Origin: Sindora glabra
Lineage: Eukaryota > Streptophyta > Magnoliopsida > Fabales > Fabaceae
Reading direction: 5' to 3'
DNA: 64,000 bases
Assembly (NCBI GenBank): GCA_020226215.1
Contig: CM035234.1
Location: 13,544,713 to 13,608,712 of the forward strand
Below the pieces are notes generated by a model. It did not search any database. It was not told the DNA's origin and worked only from the letters and a program-made list of their open reading frames with translations. How positions within the stretch are numbered: position 1 is the first letter of the stretch; each line of letters begins with the position of its first letter. Made by a program: the position numbers and the translations under genes. Positions 50,250 through 62,639 of this stretch are shown one piece after another.

Positions 50250-50280
50250 GGGGGGGGGGAGAAGAGAGAGAGAGAGAGAA
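50250..50280. repeat. G-run followed by (GA)n in the 3' region of the WRC gene
   Basis: Ten G residues (50250-50259) then GA repeats to 50280, about 200 bases after the stop codon, probably in or just after the 3' untranslated region. Confidence 0.85.
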
Positions 50281-51480
50281 AGTGGGTTTTTCTAGAGTGT
50301 GAATTAAGGAGACTGTGACAAACTGTGTGAGTCGATGTTTGAAATGAAAGGGTATGATGGTAAATTAACGTATTTTGATGCTTTTTCTGATTACTTTTGT
50401 CTTTTGGAGATAGGTTGGGCTTTAATATCTGAAAGGTTTTTATCCGGAGAGGCAAGATTGGACTTTCTAAATCGGCATTATTTACGTCCATAAATGTATT
50501 GTAGGCCAGCCTGGTAGCAGTAGCGTATTTTGGAGCTTAACTTATTTTTTGGGAAATTACAATTCACAACCTCCCTGAGTTATGATCAAAAGAGAAGGGG
50601 GAGGGGAACCCTCTTGAAAGTATAGACAAATTACGAATCTTTTATTGACAAGAATATTATTAAGTGAAACAAAATATTATTTTGACCATACTTATTTTTT
50701 CAGTTAACAATATAATTCAATTAAATATATTTTCTTACAAAAATAAAATATTCTTAATAATTTTTTTAATAATAGTATGAGTTGCAATTAGGATAGATAC
50801 AGTTCGAACTGAGTTGAGTTATCAATTAAATTAATCCAATATCTTGAGTGAATAACAACTCATATTTAAATAAATTAAAATTTTTTTCTTCAAAATAGGT
50901 TCATATTAAATCTAACCATTTAACTTTACTTAAGAGTCTATTTGATTTAATTAAATTAAGCAAAATCCTAAGCATACAATGAACTAAACTAGTTCATATT
51001 GATCTATAAATGGATTGTAATTCACAAATCACGATCCATCAATCGAATTGGTTTGGTTCACGGGCTTCAACAAATTAAATTCGTTAAATTTTAATCCATT
51101 TTTTGATAACCTTATATATACTAATTTGTGCAAACTAGTTTATAAACTTATAGTTAAAATCCACAAATTTACAGATGAAATTGGACAATCCATAATTTGG
51201 TTGCCCTTTTTCCTTAAACCAATTTAATCCATTCGCTATACATTCCCATGTATTATTGTTCTATTAATTTAATTTATTTGGTTCATTTGATCTAAAATCA
51301 TACAAAAAAATGCTATTTAAATTCATTTCAACACAATACACAATATACAACATTATAATATAATTATAATTCATTTCATAAATATAAATGAGATGTATTC
51401 ATAAATATAATTAATGTATCAAGTTGATTTATAAACTAAATGAATTGAACTAATCATAAATCAACTTTTATTCATTTAGC
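50281..51480. other. Intergenic sequence, possible small transposon remnant
   Basis: About 50790-51250 holds motifs such as 'cagttcgaactgagttgagt' and 'ttggtttggttcacgggctt', like the ends of small hAT-type elements. No coding sequence; ends not resolved. Confidence 0.35.
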
Positions 51481-51485
51481 AAACA

Positions 51486-54400
51486 AGCTAACTTGTAAGC
51501 TATATTTGGATAAGGGGACATAAAGGGATAAGAGAAGGAATGGAAGTTTATGGCATAACCTTCTCCTTGTTTGGCAATTTTGATAAGGAAGGGAAAAAGA
51601 TTGAAGGTTGATGGCTAACCCTTCAAAGTTTGCCATTATCCTTATTTAAACATATTTGAAGTGATTTTTATCCTGTTAAAACATATTGAAATTCAACTTT
51701 GATCTTTAAGATAGGAATAGTCGTAAGTATTAGAAATTTAAATTGGTATTTAATACATAAGCGTTAAAAGCATAATCATAAATGACATATTTAATTGTTA
51801 GCAAAATAAACATATATTAATGGTATGTTTGGAAGTTAGGAGGGGAATAAAAAGGAAGAAAATTAAAAAAAAATACATGAGAAAGGAAAGGAGAAGACTA
51901 GATGATCAAATCACAATTTTCCTTTCCTTATTTGGATGTATAGAAAACATTCCAAAATCCTCCAAATTTGGAGGAATTTATAGGAATAGTTATTAACATC
52001 TATATTGTCCTTTTTAACCAAAACTCTTAAACAAGGATAAAGTTATGACATAACCTTCTGTTCTTTATTCTTCTATCCGTTATCACCATTCAAAATTAGT
52101 GGAAATGATTTTTATTATGTGAATGCAAAAAGTTAAAATTCAATTTTAATCTTAAATCTAGGGAAATTTCTATGCGTTAGAAAATTAAATTGGTATTGAA
52201 TACATAAACATTAAAAGCATAAGAATAAATGACATATTTAATGTTTAGCAAAATACATATACATTAATAGTATGTTAGGATAGGAAGAGAAATGAAGACA
52301 ATAAGAAAGAATAAAAGGAAATTGAAGGGATAAGAATGGATGATTTAGTTGTAATTTTGCCTCATCTTATCATGATGTTTAGAAAACCTTCCAAATTTTT
52401 TCAATTTGGAGGAACATAATAGTTATTTGAACAATTTTGAAGGATTAGTCATAAATCTCCAATTCTTGCCCTTCTTAACCAAAATTTTTAATCAATAAGA
52501 AAGTTATGACATAACATTTCTTTCCTTCTTGCTCCTTGTCATTATTGCCATCCAAACATAACTGAAGTGACTTTCATCATGTGAACACCAAAGTTGAAAT
52601 TCAATTTTGATCTTAAATGCAGGAACAATCATAAAGTATTAGAAAAATAAATTGGTATTGAATATATAAGCAACAGAAGTATAACAATAATTGACACATT
52701 TAATGGTTAGCAAAATACATATACATTAATGTTGTGTTTAAGAATTAGGGGAGGAAAGGAAAGGAGGATAATAAAAGGTGGAGTCATGACTTTTTCTTTC
52801 CTTGTTTGAATATAAAAAATTATACAATGAATGATAATGAAAGGTTAAATTAAAATATATAATTAATTAGTATACATTTTTATAATTTTACCATTTCTTA
52901 AAAAGTTAACTTATTAATGAATTTTTTTATTAGTAATTTTTTTAAAAAAAAATAGATCTTTCCAAACTTTTTTAAAAGATTTTTTATTTTTTCAAAAAAT
53001 TCTCTCTAAAATTCTTTTTAGAAAATTCTATAAAAATTATTTAACCTATTATGATTCTTATTTAACAAGGTCAATAATAACCCAATTCATATTTATACTA
53101 GAGTTTATTATGTATGGATTAAAAAAAGGATGAATGTATATAAGTAAATAAATATATATAAGTCACACTTAACTGGTCTAATTGTTATTAATATAAAAAA
53201 GTATAATGTTATATTTTTTCAAAATTTTTCATAATTATAATATGTATTTTTCAAATGTTAAGCACCTTTCAAAAAGTGTGAATAATAATGAAATATTGAA
53301 AATGTAAATATAAATGTAAATTAAAGAATAAAACATAGTCAAATTTGTAAATTAAGCAAATAAGGTTCAAAAACTCTAATTTTGAGAAATACAAAATATT
53401 AAAAGTAAAAGGTTTTGGAAGGTTAGCCATAAACTTTTATTTCTTTTCCTATTTTAAATAAAACTTCCAAACAAAGAAAAAGATAACATTTAAACTTCCC
53501 TTCCATTTCCCTCCTCTTTATTTCTCTCTATCCAAACATATCATAATAGTATGTTTAGGAGTTAAGAATGGAAAAGGAAGCAAGACAATAGGAGAGAATG
53601 AAAGGGAAGGGGTAGAAAATGGATGATTAAGTCACAGTTTTCTCTCCCTTCATTTCTATTTTTAGAAAACCTTTCAAAATTCTCGAAATTGGAAGAATAC
53701 AAAATAGTTATTAGTAGAGAATTTTGAAAGATTAGTTATAAACTTTCAATGTTTTGCCCTCCTCAACTAAAACTCTTATAATATGTTTGAAAGTTAGAAG
53801 AAAATGAAAAAAGAAGACAATGAGGAAGGATAGAAGGGAAGCAAATAAAGGACAATAGAAGGTTAAATCTTAAGTTCCCTTCCCCTTATTTAAATATCCA
53901 AAATCATATAAAGAGAGATAATGAAGGGTCAAACTAAAATATATAACTAACTAGCATGTAATGTTATAATTTTACCTATTCAATTAAAATTTTAATTTAT
54001 TAATAAGTTTTTAATGATTTAAAAATATTCATCTAATTTTTTTATAAAATAATTCTCTATGCAAGATGATATGGTAAGTTGATATATAATAATATTATAA
54101 TTATTACAAAAAAGGTTTTAAAAAATTATTTTGAGTTGACCTAATATCAATAACCCTTATTTGACAATGTAAAAAATGATCAAACTTACATTCAATTTAA
54201 AATTATTATTTGTAGTTAAAAAAAGAATGAATACATATGAGTAAATAAATATGGATCAAAATTGTTAAATTTTATTATTGTCAAAAATAAAAAAAAGATA
54301 ATTTTATATTTTTGTTAGAAAAAATTTTATAACTGTAATATGCATTTTTTAAAAGTCAAATACTTTCAAAAAAATGTAAATAATATTTTTTATTTTTATA

Positions 54401-55340
54401 AAAATAATAATGGTGAAATATTAAAAATGTAAATATAAATATTAATTAAAAAATAAAACAAAGTCAAAATAGTAAATTTAGTAGATAGCCTTCTAAATTC
54501 CCTTAATTTGGAGGAATACAAAACATTAAAAAATAAAAAAGCTTTGGAAGATTAGTTATAAAGTTTTATTTCCTTCTCTTCCTCAAGCAAAACTCCTAAA
54601 TAAAAAAAAAGGATTTGCACATAACATTCCCTTTCATCTCCCTTCTTTTCATTTCCTTCAATCCAAACAAATCATTAAATAAGGAAAAATTTATAGCTTA
54701 ATATTTCCTTCACTCTTTTTCCTCCCATAATTTGAATCCAAACATAGTTGAAGTATTTTTTTTTTCATGTGAACACAAAAGTTGAAATTCACTTCTGATC
54801 TTAAATACAGAAGTAATCACAAGCATTAGAAAATTAAGTTGGTACTACATACCCAAGCATTAGAAGAAAAAAAATAAATGGCATTTTTAATGGTTAGCAA
54901 AATACATATACATTAATGATATATTTAAAAGTTAGGAGAAGAAGTAAAATAAAGATAATGTGAAAAATCCAAGCGAAAGGGAAAAAATGGGTAATTAAGT
55001 CATAATTTTTCCTCCATTTATTTAGATATTTAGAAAACCTTTCTAAATTCTTTAAATTAGAAAAATGCAAAACAATTATTAGTGAAAGGTTTTAAATGAC
55101 TTTAGAAGATTAATCATAAACCTTTAATCCCTTACCCTCTTCAACCAAAATTCTTAAAAGAAGGAGAGAATGTTATGACATAATCTTCCCTTTTCCCTCA
55201 TTTCCCTATATTAACCCATGATTTTAATAGTGGGAATGCAAAGTTAAAAGTTTAATCTTGATCTTAAATACATTGATAGTCGAAAAGCATTAGAAAATTG
55301 AATTAGTATTGAATATATAAGCCTTGGAGGTATAAAGAGT
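51486..55340. repeat. Repeat array: at least five units of about 450-470 bp with a nested 1.09-kb repeat
   Basis: 'gatcttaaat'-type landmarks occur at about 51701, 52149, 52619, 54797 and 55260, and 'agcaaaatacatatac'-type landmarks at 51800, 52257, 52709 and 54896. The gap between the third and fourth is 2.18 kb; within it a second period appears: 'ataatgaaaggttaaa...atatataattaattag' near 52825 and its partner near 53910, about 1.09 kb apart. Repeats often start with 'tatgtttgg(a)agttaggag' and contain the inverse 'ctatccaaacata', so the array was probably built from a MITE-like element with 'TATGTTTGGA' ends. Nothing is encoded. Confidence 0.75.
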
Positions 55341-55344
55341 TCTT

Positions 55345-55914
55345 TGATTTACATAAAAAAAAAAAAGTTCTTACAAAAAGTTAAATGTTTTAAAAAATAA
55401 ATTCTCTTATAAATTTTTTAAAAAATATTTAAATTTATTTAATTGATATCAAAAAATTGACATTACTTAGGAACTAACTTATTATATTTTATTTAGTTCA
55501 ACTCTAAACTTCTTAAAAATATTATAAAAAATGACTAATATATTATTTAAAATTGTATTATAAAAATAAGAAATATCAATAACTTTTAACTATCTCTATT
55601 TTTTTAAACAATATTTCTAATCCCTTTTTCCATTTTATTTTTCTAAATTAGTAACTTCTTATCTTTTAATTTACTATAAAAATGTAAAATAGGTTCATAT
55701 AAAAAATTAGAATATCTTATATTTATATATATTAATTTATCTTAATATAGTTAAATTAGAATATAATTTAAATGAAGAAATATATTAGCTAAATAATTAA
55801 TACAATAAAAGTTTAATTCTATCATTTAACAAAATAGGTAAGAAATCCATAATTTTTAATTTCATAATTGAATATTAAAATAATAAATGATGAAGATAAT
55901 AAATATAATATAAT

Positions 55915-55978
<64 letters not shown>

Positions 55979-56340
55979 ATCATATTAAGAATTAATTCCC
56001 TATTATAATTTATAATTTATAATTATATTTATGATATAATATTTAATATTTATTTTATATAATTTTATATAATATTCATCCTATTTGTCATATAATTGAC
56101 AAAATAATTATATTTTTTAATAATTATATTTATTATAATTTTTAAATAATAAAAATAAAAAGTTAAAGTTATCATTTGTTAAATTAGGTAGTAGGAATTT
56201 TATATTTTTATCTATAAATGAAATGAAAAATTTTTCTTATTGAAAGCAATGTGAGTAAGCAAGTTCATATAATTTATGAGAAGTAAAATTTCTTGAAAAG
56301 TTGTACTTCTCCCATCTTAATAATCTTAATAATTAGTGAC
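55345..56340 (+). mobile_element. AT-rich element, copy 1 of an about 1-kb dispersed pair
   Basis: Matches 60330-61400 in the same orientation. Shared blocks: 'ttattatattttattt' (55470/60465), 'ctataaaaatgtaaaatagg' (55673/60655), 'aataataaatgat' (55875/60855), 'aatatttattttatataatt' (56040/60990) and 'ttgaaaagttgtacttct' / 'ttaagaagttgtacttct' (56295/61365). No reading frame. It is probably a non-autonomous DNA transposon; its left end runs into the neighbouring array. Confidence 0.6.
55917..55973. repeat. (AT)n microsatellite inside copy 1
   Basis: A pure AT run of about 57 bases, absent from the equivalent place of copy 2 (about 60900), so it expanded after the copies separated. Confidence 0.95.
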
Positions 56341-58545
56341 TAATCAAATAATTCAAAAAATTCATAATTTCAGCAAATGATATATAATGATAAATGACAT
56401 ATTTAATACATATGATCATTAAAAATTAATAAATATATTTTAAAAAATTAGGCCTCATTAATAAATATATATATTAAAAATATATTTTGCAGTTAAAATA
56501 CAAAATAATTAAAGTGGCACCGGCGACAATAGGTAAGATCTCATTGTCAAGCTCTTTTTTTTTTCCTTTTTTTTTCCCTTTCCCCTGACATGTTTAACCC
56601 ATTTTGTTTGCAAGGGCTCATTCGATAGATTGTTTATTGCTTGGTAGCGCGTGATGAGCTTTACAATTAAGTCTTATTTTATATTCTGGTGCAAAAACTA
56701 TATAATATAGCATTCTACAATCTCCCTCTCTTGTACATAAAATAACATATAAGGTATACATTTTACCATTTTTCATAATATTTCTTCGCATTATTGTAGC
56801 TGAGGGAAAAGTAGTAGAAAAAAATGTTATTTTCCCATAATAATTTTTTCTTCATAATCAAAATCCCCACATAAATACAAAGATATGTTATGATATTTAT
56901 TTTTCATTCTTCCACATCCAAGCATAATATAAATATCATGGCACCACTAATAAAGGTGGCGCCTATGCTTAATATTAGACAAATGATTACAAAAAATACT
57001 CGAGAACAAGTCGATTTAGATGTAAATTTTTTCGTGCATAATTTTATGGAGAGAAATTAAATGACTAATATCTCCTGCAGAGAAAATGATTAATTTATGC
57101 TTGCAAATAAAGATAACAAAAATAATCGACATAATCAAGAGATAGGCAGGCTGAATAAATAAATAATTCCTAAAATATCGGAAAAAATATATAGAAAAAG
57201 ATTCCAAAATTGATAGCATTTTCTTTTATTTTAAGTTGATATGAGTTTTTAATATGATATAAATAATAAAATAAGCTTAATTTCTTTTTTTTATTAAGTG
57301 TAAAACTCAAGTAAAAGTGGAGGGGTTGATTGCTGCCTGTATACTAGTGGGCCGGAGGTCGAGGGAGACCCATCGCTGCATCGGGGCAAGAGCCCAAAGA
57401 TCTGTGTAATTGTGGTTTGTGGTATTAAATTAATGAACTCGAACCACTAAGCATCATTACACGATGCTTGCATTGTTGTGGGGTCATCGTGTGCAAATTT
57501 TGGCTCCATCCGATAGTATGTGCCCATTAATTTTTTATCAATGCTCCAATTTTTACATTTAATAATTTGTTCCTTTTTGAATTTAGAAATTTGGGTCTGG
57601 TGTCATGCGAAAGAGTGCGATTTACTGCATCCAAAAATGAATGTAAAAATAGTATTTTTATTAATATTTTTTAAAAAATTAGTTATTCAATACTACAATC
57701 AAAATGAGTGTAAAAATAAATTTTATTAACATTTCAAAAAATATTTATTCAATATCACTTCACATTATTCTTGCACATTATATTTTAATCATATAAAAAC
57801 TTATTTTAACAATCATTACTATCCCAATTTATTATTATTTATCATTATTGATCACTATTCATTATTATTTAATATCATTAATCACCCTTTATCACACCAC
57901 TAGTAATTCTTATTTACCATCATCTTTTGTCATCGTTTATTACTATATAATGTCGTTAATTGAAGTTTTAAAGTTTCATGACATAGTAGACTTACTAGAA
58001 ATCGAAGTGGAGGATGAATAAGCAATTTTACATGTAATTAAGAAATATGCAGCTCTTTCTTAGACCTCGCTTTAATAATGTGAAATACATATTTATTTTG
58101 TAGTTATATTTTTTTACAATTTATTTTATTATTACAGGTAAACGGATGGATGAATAATAATAAATATAAAAATAAAAGATTAATTGTGCTAGTTATGACA
58201 TTTAAAAAAATGGGAGTTAAATATTATGTTTATTTAAATTAATATTATTATTCATTTTATTTTGACAAGTCAAAACTAGTTTCTTAATTTTAACACTCAT
58301 TTAATCATAATATTAAAACATCTAATTTGTTGCCAATATGTTTAATATGGGATTTTTCTTCCTTCGTATCTTGATTTTAAATCTTGAATCTTGTTTATAT
58401 GTGTTAAGTATCCTGTTGTTACACCAAGTATAGGATTTTAAAATTTTCTTTCATAAAAAAAATAATTAATTATGATGCAAATTTAATGAATTACAATAAG
58501 AAAATGTTGATGGAAAATTAGTCATCAAAAAATTAATTAATTGTA
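56341..58545. other. Intergenic sequence with a GC-rich islet at 57310-57510
   Basis: Mostly AT-rich. The islet contains 'gggccggaggtcgagggaga' and 'catcgctgcatcggggcaag', distinctly more GC-rich than anything nearby, and then 'aagcatcattacacgatgct', a small inverted repeat. There is no long frame (57520-57729 is AT-driven). It may be a fragment of a transposon or a noncoding gene; I cannot identify it. Confidence 0.35.
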
Positions 58546-58554
58546 TGAATTTTA

Positions 58555-60100
58555 ATGTGATAACTTTGCTTGAATTAATTCAGAAAAAGTAGGAAAAATA
58601 AGATATTTAAAAGTTAAATGTGGCTAGAGGCAGTAATTAAGTGTAAAAGAGATTTAAGAGACTTTTCCCAAAATAACCTAGGCCATAACCCTATTTTATT
58701 TCCAAAACTCAGCCATTCCTTTCTATTTTTCACAAAAACTACACACTACCCTTACCTTTTCCATTTTTTCATTTGCTTAACTTTACCTACTTCATCTCCT
58801 CAATCTAGATAAAAGAAGGCTAATTGACATCAAACTTTTCAACCTAATCAAGGTAAGACTTCTAGCATATTCATCTCTACTCAATATTTCCCATTTTTCC
58901 TCTTAAAATTGGTTGAGTTGAGGGCTTTGTGATAAAGAAGAATTTGAGCTCTAACTTAAGTTTTAGGGAATTTTTGAATGAATAGAGTCAAGCAACTTCA
59001 AATTCATCCTTTTGTCATTTCTATCATATTAGTTAAGTGAACATTCTAACATTTTTAAAGGATTAGATTAAATTTGTTTGGTTTGAATTAAAGTTTCTAG
59101 GTTTTTAATGAATATATAAGGAATATGCTAGATTATGACATTTGATTTTAAATCTTTATCGATTTTGGTGTAAATATCATGCTATTAATGAGTTATGATG
59201 ATTAAAATGTGGTTGGTGGTCTTATAAATGTATTTGGATTGAATTTTGGTTGTATGAATAGTGAAAATCATGCTCAAATCTATATAAATTAGTGCAGTAG
59301 TTAGCTATGGCCTAAGAATTACTCTTTAGATGACCATGCTCAAGCTATGGTCAACTATCGATTGAAATTTTATCTCAGTAGGGTTATAGTTGACTACATA
59401 ATCAATTATGATAATTAGGTTTACCCTTTAGAAGATTATAGTTGACCATGTAAGTAGACTTTGCTCTCTGGAGGTCCATAATTAATTATAAGCTATTTTC
59501 TGAAAGTTTATAATCAATTATATAATCGATTACCTGGCATAAATTCTAGCCCTTAAACCCTTCATAGTTAACTATACTCCTTCTTTAAGGCTTTATAGTT
59601 GACTACCCTCTCTAAAATTCATATATTAAAACATGAAATAGGTCAAATGAATCAAGTGTTGTATGATATTTAGTATAGTTATAATATGATAATTGATGAT
59701 AAAAACAAGATATAAGTCTGTGTAAAGATGCATGCAAATGTTGAAACTTAAATTATGTGTTATGAAAATAACATGTATTCATGGGAATTGATATGAGGGC
59801 AATATGTTACACTTGATTATTAAATAATGGATTTGGTAACAATTTATAAGGAATAGGATTGACTTAGAGGAATAAGGACGAATATGAGTTATAAGGAGAT
59901 TTTCATGCCTTTTTTTTCTTTGTTTCCTCTACAATTTGATATGAATATATTTGAAAAATGGTACATGTAAGTACATAAAATCATATGATTGACAAGTTAC
60001 TGCTAATAAGAAATATGTTATGAATTATATGGTTAAGGTATTTAGGTGCAAATGAAGGTAAATTTGGATGATAAATTTATATTCAAATTCTAAATTTATG
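58555..60100 (+). repeat. Diverged LTR fragment related to the long-LTR element
   Basis: It follows the order of the LTRs at 26571 and 32243 at lower similarity: a C/T-rich segment ('cccttaccttttccattttt' near 58750), 'aggctaattgacatcaaact' (compare 'gagctaatccatgttgaatc'), 'caaggtaag', a block of repeated 'agttgactac' / 'tggtcaactat' motifs (59340-59590), 'gtaaagatgcatg' (59723) and 'attgacttagaggaataagg' (59848; compare 'attgaccttagaaggacaag' at 34194). No partner LTR is seen, so it is a fragment or solo LTR. Confidence 0.5.
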
Positions 60101-60222
60101 TTACTTAAATATTTTCTCATTAAACCCTATGTTTATCTATCTATGTTTTATTTTACATATTCTCAAATTAAGTTTCTTTTACCACTGTCTTAAAGTTAGA
60201 CTTTTATAAGCTTATTTGGTAT

Positions 60223-61420
60223 GACTATGGGTAACAAATATATATTTTGTAATAGATACATACTTTAGGCCTTATTCTTTATAAAGTATGTTAAAGGTAA
60301 AGGGATATAAATTAATTTTTTTATGAATTATTTAATTTATATAGAAAATTAGTTCTTATAGAAAGTTAAATTTCCTAGTAAGTAAAATTCTTTATCTATT
60401 TCTTGAAAAGTGCTTAAAATTTTTTGATTAATAATAAAGAATTAATATTTCTTAAGAATTAATTTATTATATTTTATTTGGTTCAATATTGAACTTTCTA
60501 TGAAGTATTATTAAAATGATTAATATCCTTTTCAAAATTATAAAAAAAATAAATATAAATAGATTCAAATTATTTCTAATTATCTTTTTTAAAATTATAT
60601 TTACAATCTTTCATTTCATTATAATTTTTTTAAATTAGTAATTTTTTAACCTACTATAAAAATGTAAAATAGGTTTATATGAAAATTAATATGTCTTTAT
60701 ATATATAGATATCTTAAATTATCTTAATATAAGTAAAATAAAATATAATTTAGATATTATTCAAATAATTAATATAATAAATAACTAATTATATCAAACT
60801 TATATAAATTAGATGGGAAATTTATAATTTTTTATTTTTATAATTAAAAGTTAAAATAATAAATGATAAAGATTATAAATATAATAAATATAAAATAATA
60901 TTATAGATATATCATAAATATAATTCAATTCAAAATTAAATTTATATATTATAATAATATTTATGATTTATATTTATGATATTAAATTTAATATTTATTT
61001 TATATAATTTCATATAATTCTCATTTTTATTATATAATTAATAAAATAATTATATTTTATATAATTAATAATTACATTTGAATAAATATATTTATGATTT
61101 ATAATAAATAAATTATATTTATTAATAATAAATATTTATTATAATTTTTAAATATGAACATAAAATATTAAAATGGTCATTATACAAGTTAAGTAGGAAT
61201 AATTTTGTAATTTTATCTATAAAAGACATAAAACATTTTTCTTACTAACAAAAGGCACCAACAAGCAACTTTTTATAATTTATAGGAAAAACAACTTTTT
61301 GAGAAGCTCAATTTGCTTCATTTTAATAGTTATTAATCAAGTAAACTAAAAAAATTTCTATTTCTTAAGAAGTTGTACTTCTTATATTACATTTACCAAC
61401 TAAATAACCTTTAAAGCTAA
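60223..61420 (+). mobile_element. AT-rich element, copy 2 of the about 1-kb dispersed pair
   Basis: Counterpart of 55345-56340. Its left side ('tttggtatgactatgggtaa') and right side ('cttatattacatttaccaac' then 'taaata') suggest terminal inverted repeats of the 'TTTGGTAAATG...CATTTACCAA' kind, found on many small plant DNA transposons. It lies directly after the LTR-like fragment, perhaps inserted in it. Confidence 0.55.
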
Positions 61421-61491
61421 TTAGGTTAACTTATTACCAAATTTGGATTAAATTATAAGTATGTCTAAATCTTTTTTGTTGTTAAATCCTT

Positions 61492-62145
61492 TTAATAAAT
61501 GAAATCTCATTATTTCTCCTAAATGCATGATTATTTTCCCTTAACAACTCATATATACTGTAATATACCAATAAGGAATATAAATTAAGTTAGTAGAAAT
61601 CAAATAATTGGATTTCACGCTAATTACAACTGGGATTGGATTGTAATACTTATTATTCTTATGCTAAAAAATTATTTGATCTATCTAAATATAAATGAAA
61701 ATAGTATTAGAAATTTAATATTATAGCAAAATTATATTAGATATATTTTTGATATCTAGGAACCATAAAATAAAATGAAGTATGGACTAGTTGTAATCAA
61801 TAATTAACAATACCAAGTATAAGATTTTAAATCTTATTATTTCTCCTCGATATATGATTACTTTCTCCTAATAATTCACATCTACTTTAATATATTGATA
61901 AGGAATAAAAATTAAATTAGTAAAAATTGAATAATTGTATTTCACGCTGATTATAATTAGGATTGGATTGTAGCATTTATCATTCTTATCATAAAATAAA
62001 TTATTTAATCTATTTAAATATAAACAAAAATAATATTAAAAATTTAATACTATAGCAAAATTATATTAGAAATATTTTTTATATATGGAGAGCATAAAAT
62101 AAAATGAAGTATGAAAAAGCTATAATCAATAATTAACAATACTAA
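61492..62145. repeat. Tandem duplication, two units of about 328 bp
   Basis: 'tatttctcct' at 61511 and 61838, 'ggattggattgta' at about 61632 and 61960, 'cataaaataaaatgaagtat' at about 61763 and 62092, and 'caataattaacaata' at 61798 and 62126: constant offset 327-328 bp. Units differ by roughly one base in eight by eye. It abuts the presumed LTR on its right. Confidence 0.85.
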
Positions 62146-62149
62146 GAAA

Positions 62150-62600
62150 TAATTCAAACTTCATTTATTTTGACAAAAAATATCATTTATAGAAATATGA
62201 TAGGTATGGCGAATGAATCGTAGAAAACAAGAAATAAAAGAGTAGAATTAATTAGAAAAATAAGTGCAAAAATCTCAACATTATTATTCCAACAAGAATG
62301 TTCGTATAGAGTGGACTAACTTTTAATAACAATTACAAAGGAGCTGAATACCTAGTCTGGTCCTAGTCAGAGTTATTTATACTAAATAACACGGTATTAT
62401 TTGCAAGAATTAAATGAAACAAAATAACAACATAAATAACAGATTTCCTATTCCTAAGGTATATGTGTAGCTGCAAATGGGGAAGTTTGGCTCTTTTTAA
62501 TCTCACTATGACTTCTTCCACTTTAGCTTTAGTTACATCAGATAATTGCTTATGGATGTACTGGTTAACATTTAATAAATTAGCCAAGCTTGCATATGAT
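62150..62600 (-). repeat. Presumed 3' LTR of the minus-strand gypsy element
   Basis: On the minus strand this stretch follows the polypurine tract at about 62601-62613 ('ggaaggagaaa'). It contains a TATA box ('agtataaata', about 62374-62383) followed by a region like the R-U5 part of an LTR. An open frame here (62363-62641 minus) is probably accidental. The far end near 62150-62210 and the partner LTR (outside the window) were not found. Confidence 0.5.
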
Positions 62601-62613
62601 TTCTCCTTCCTAT
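62601..62613 (-). other. Polypurine tract of the minus-strand gypsy element
   Basis: On the minus strand 'taggaaggagaaa' sits between the end of the polyprotein (about 62640) and the presumed LTR. Its place fits a plus-strand primer site. Confidence 0.5.
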
Positions 62614-62639
62614 AGTATGTGCACAAAAAGTGTAATATC

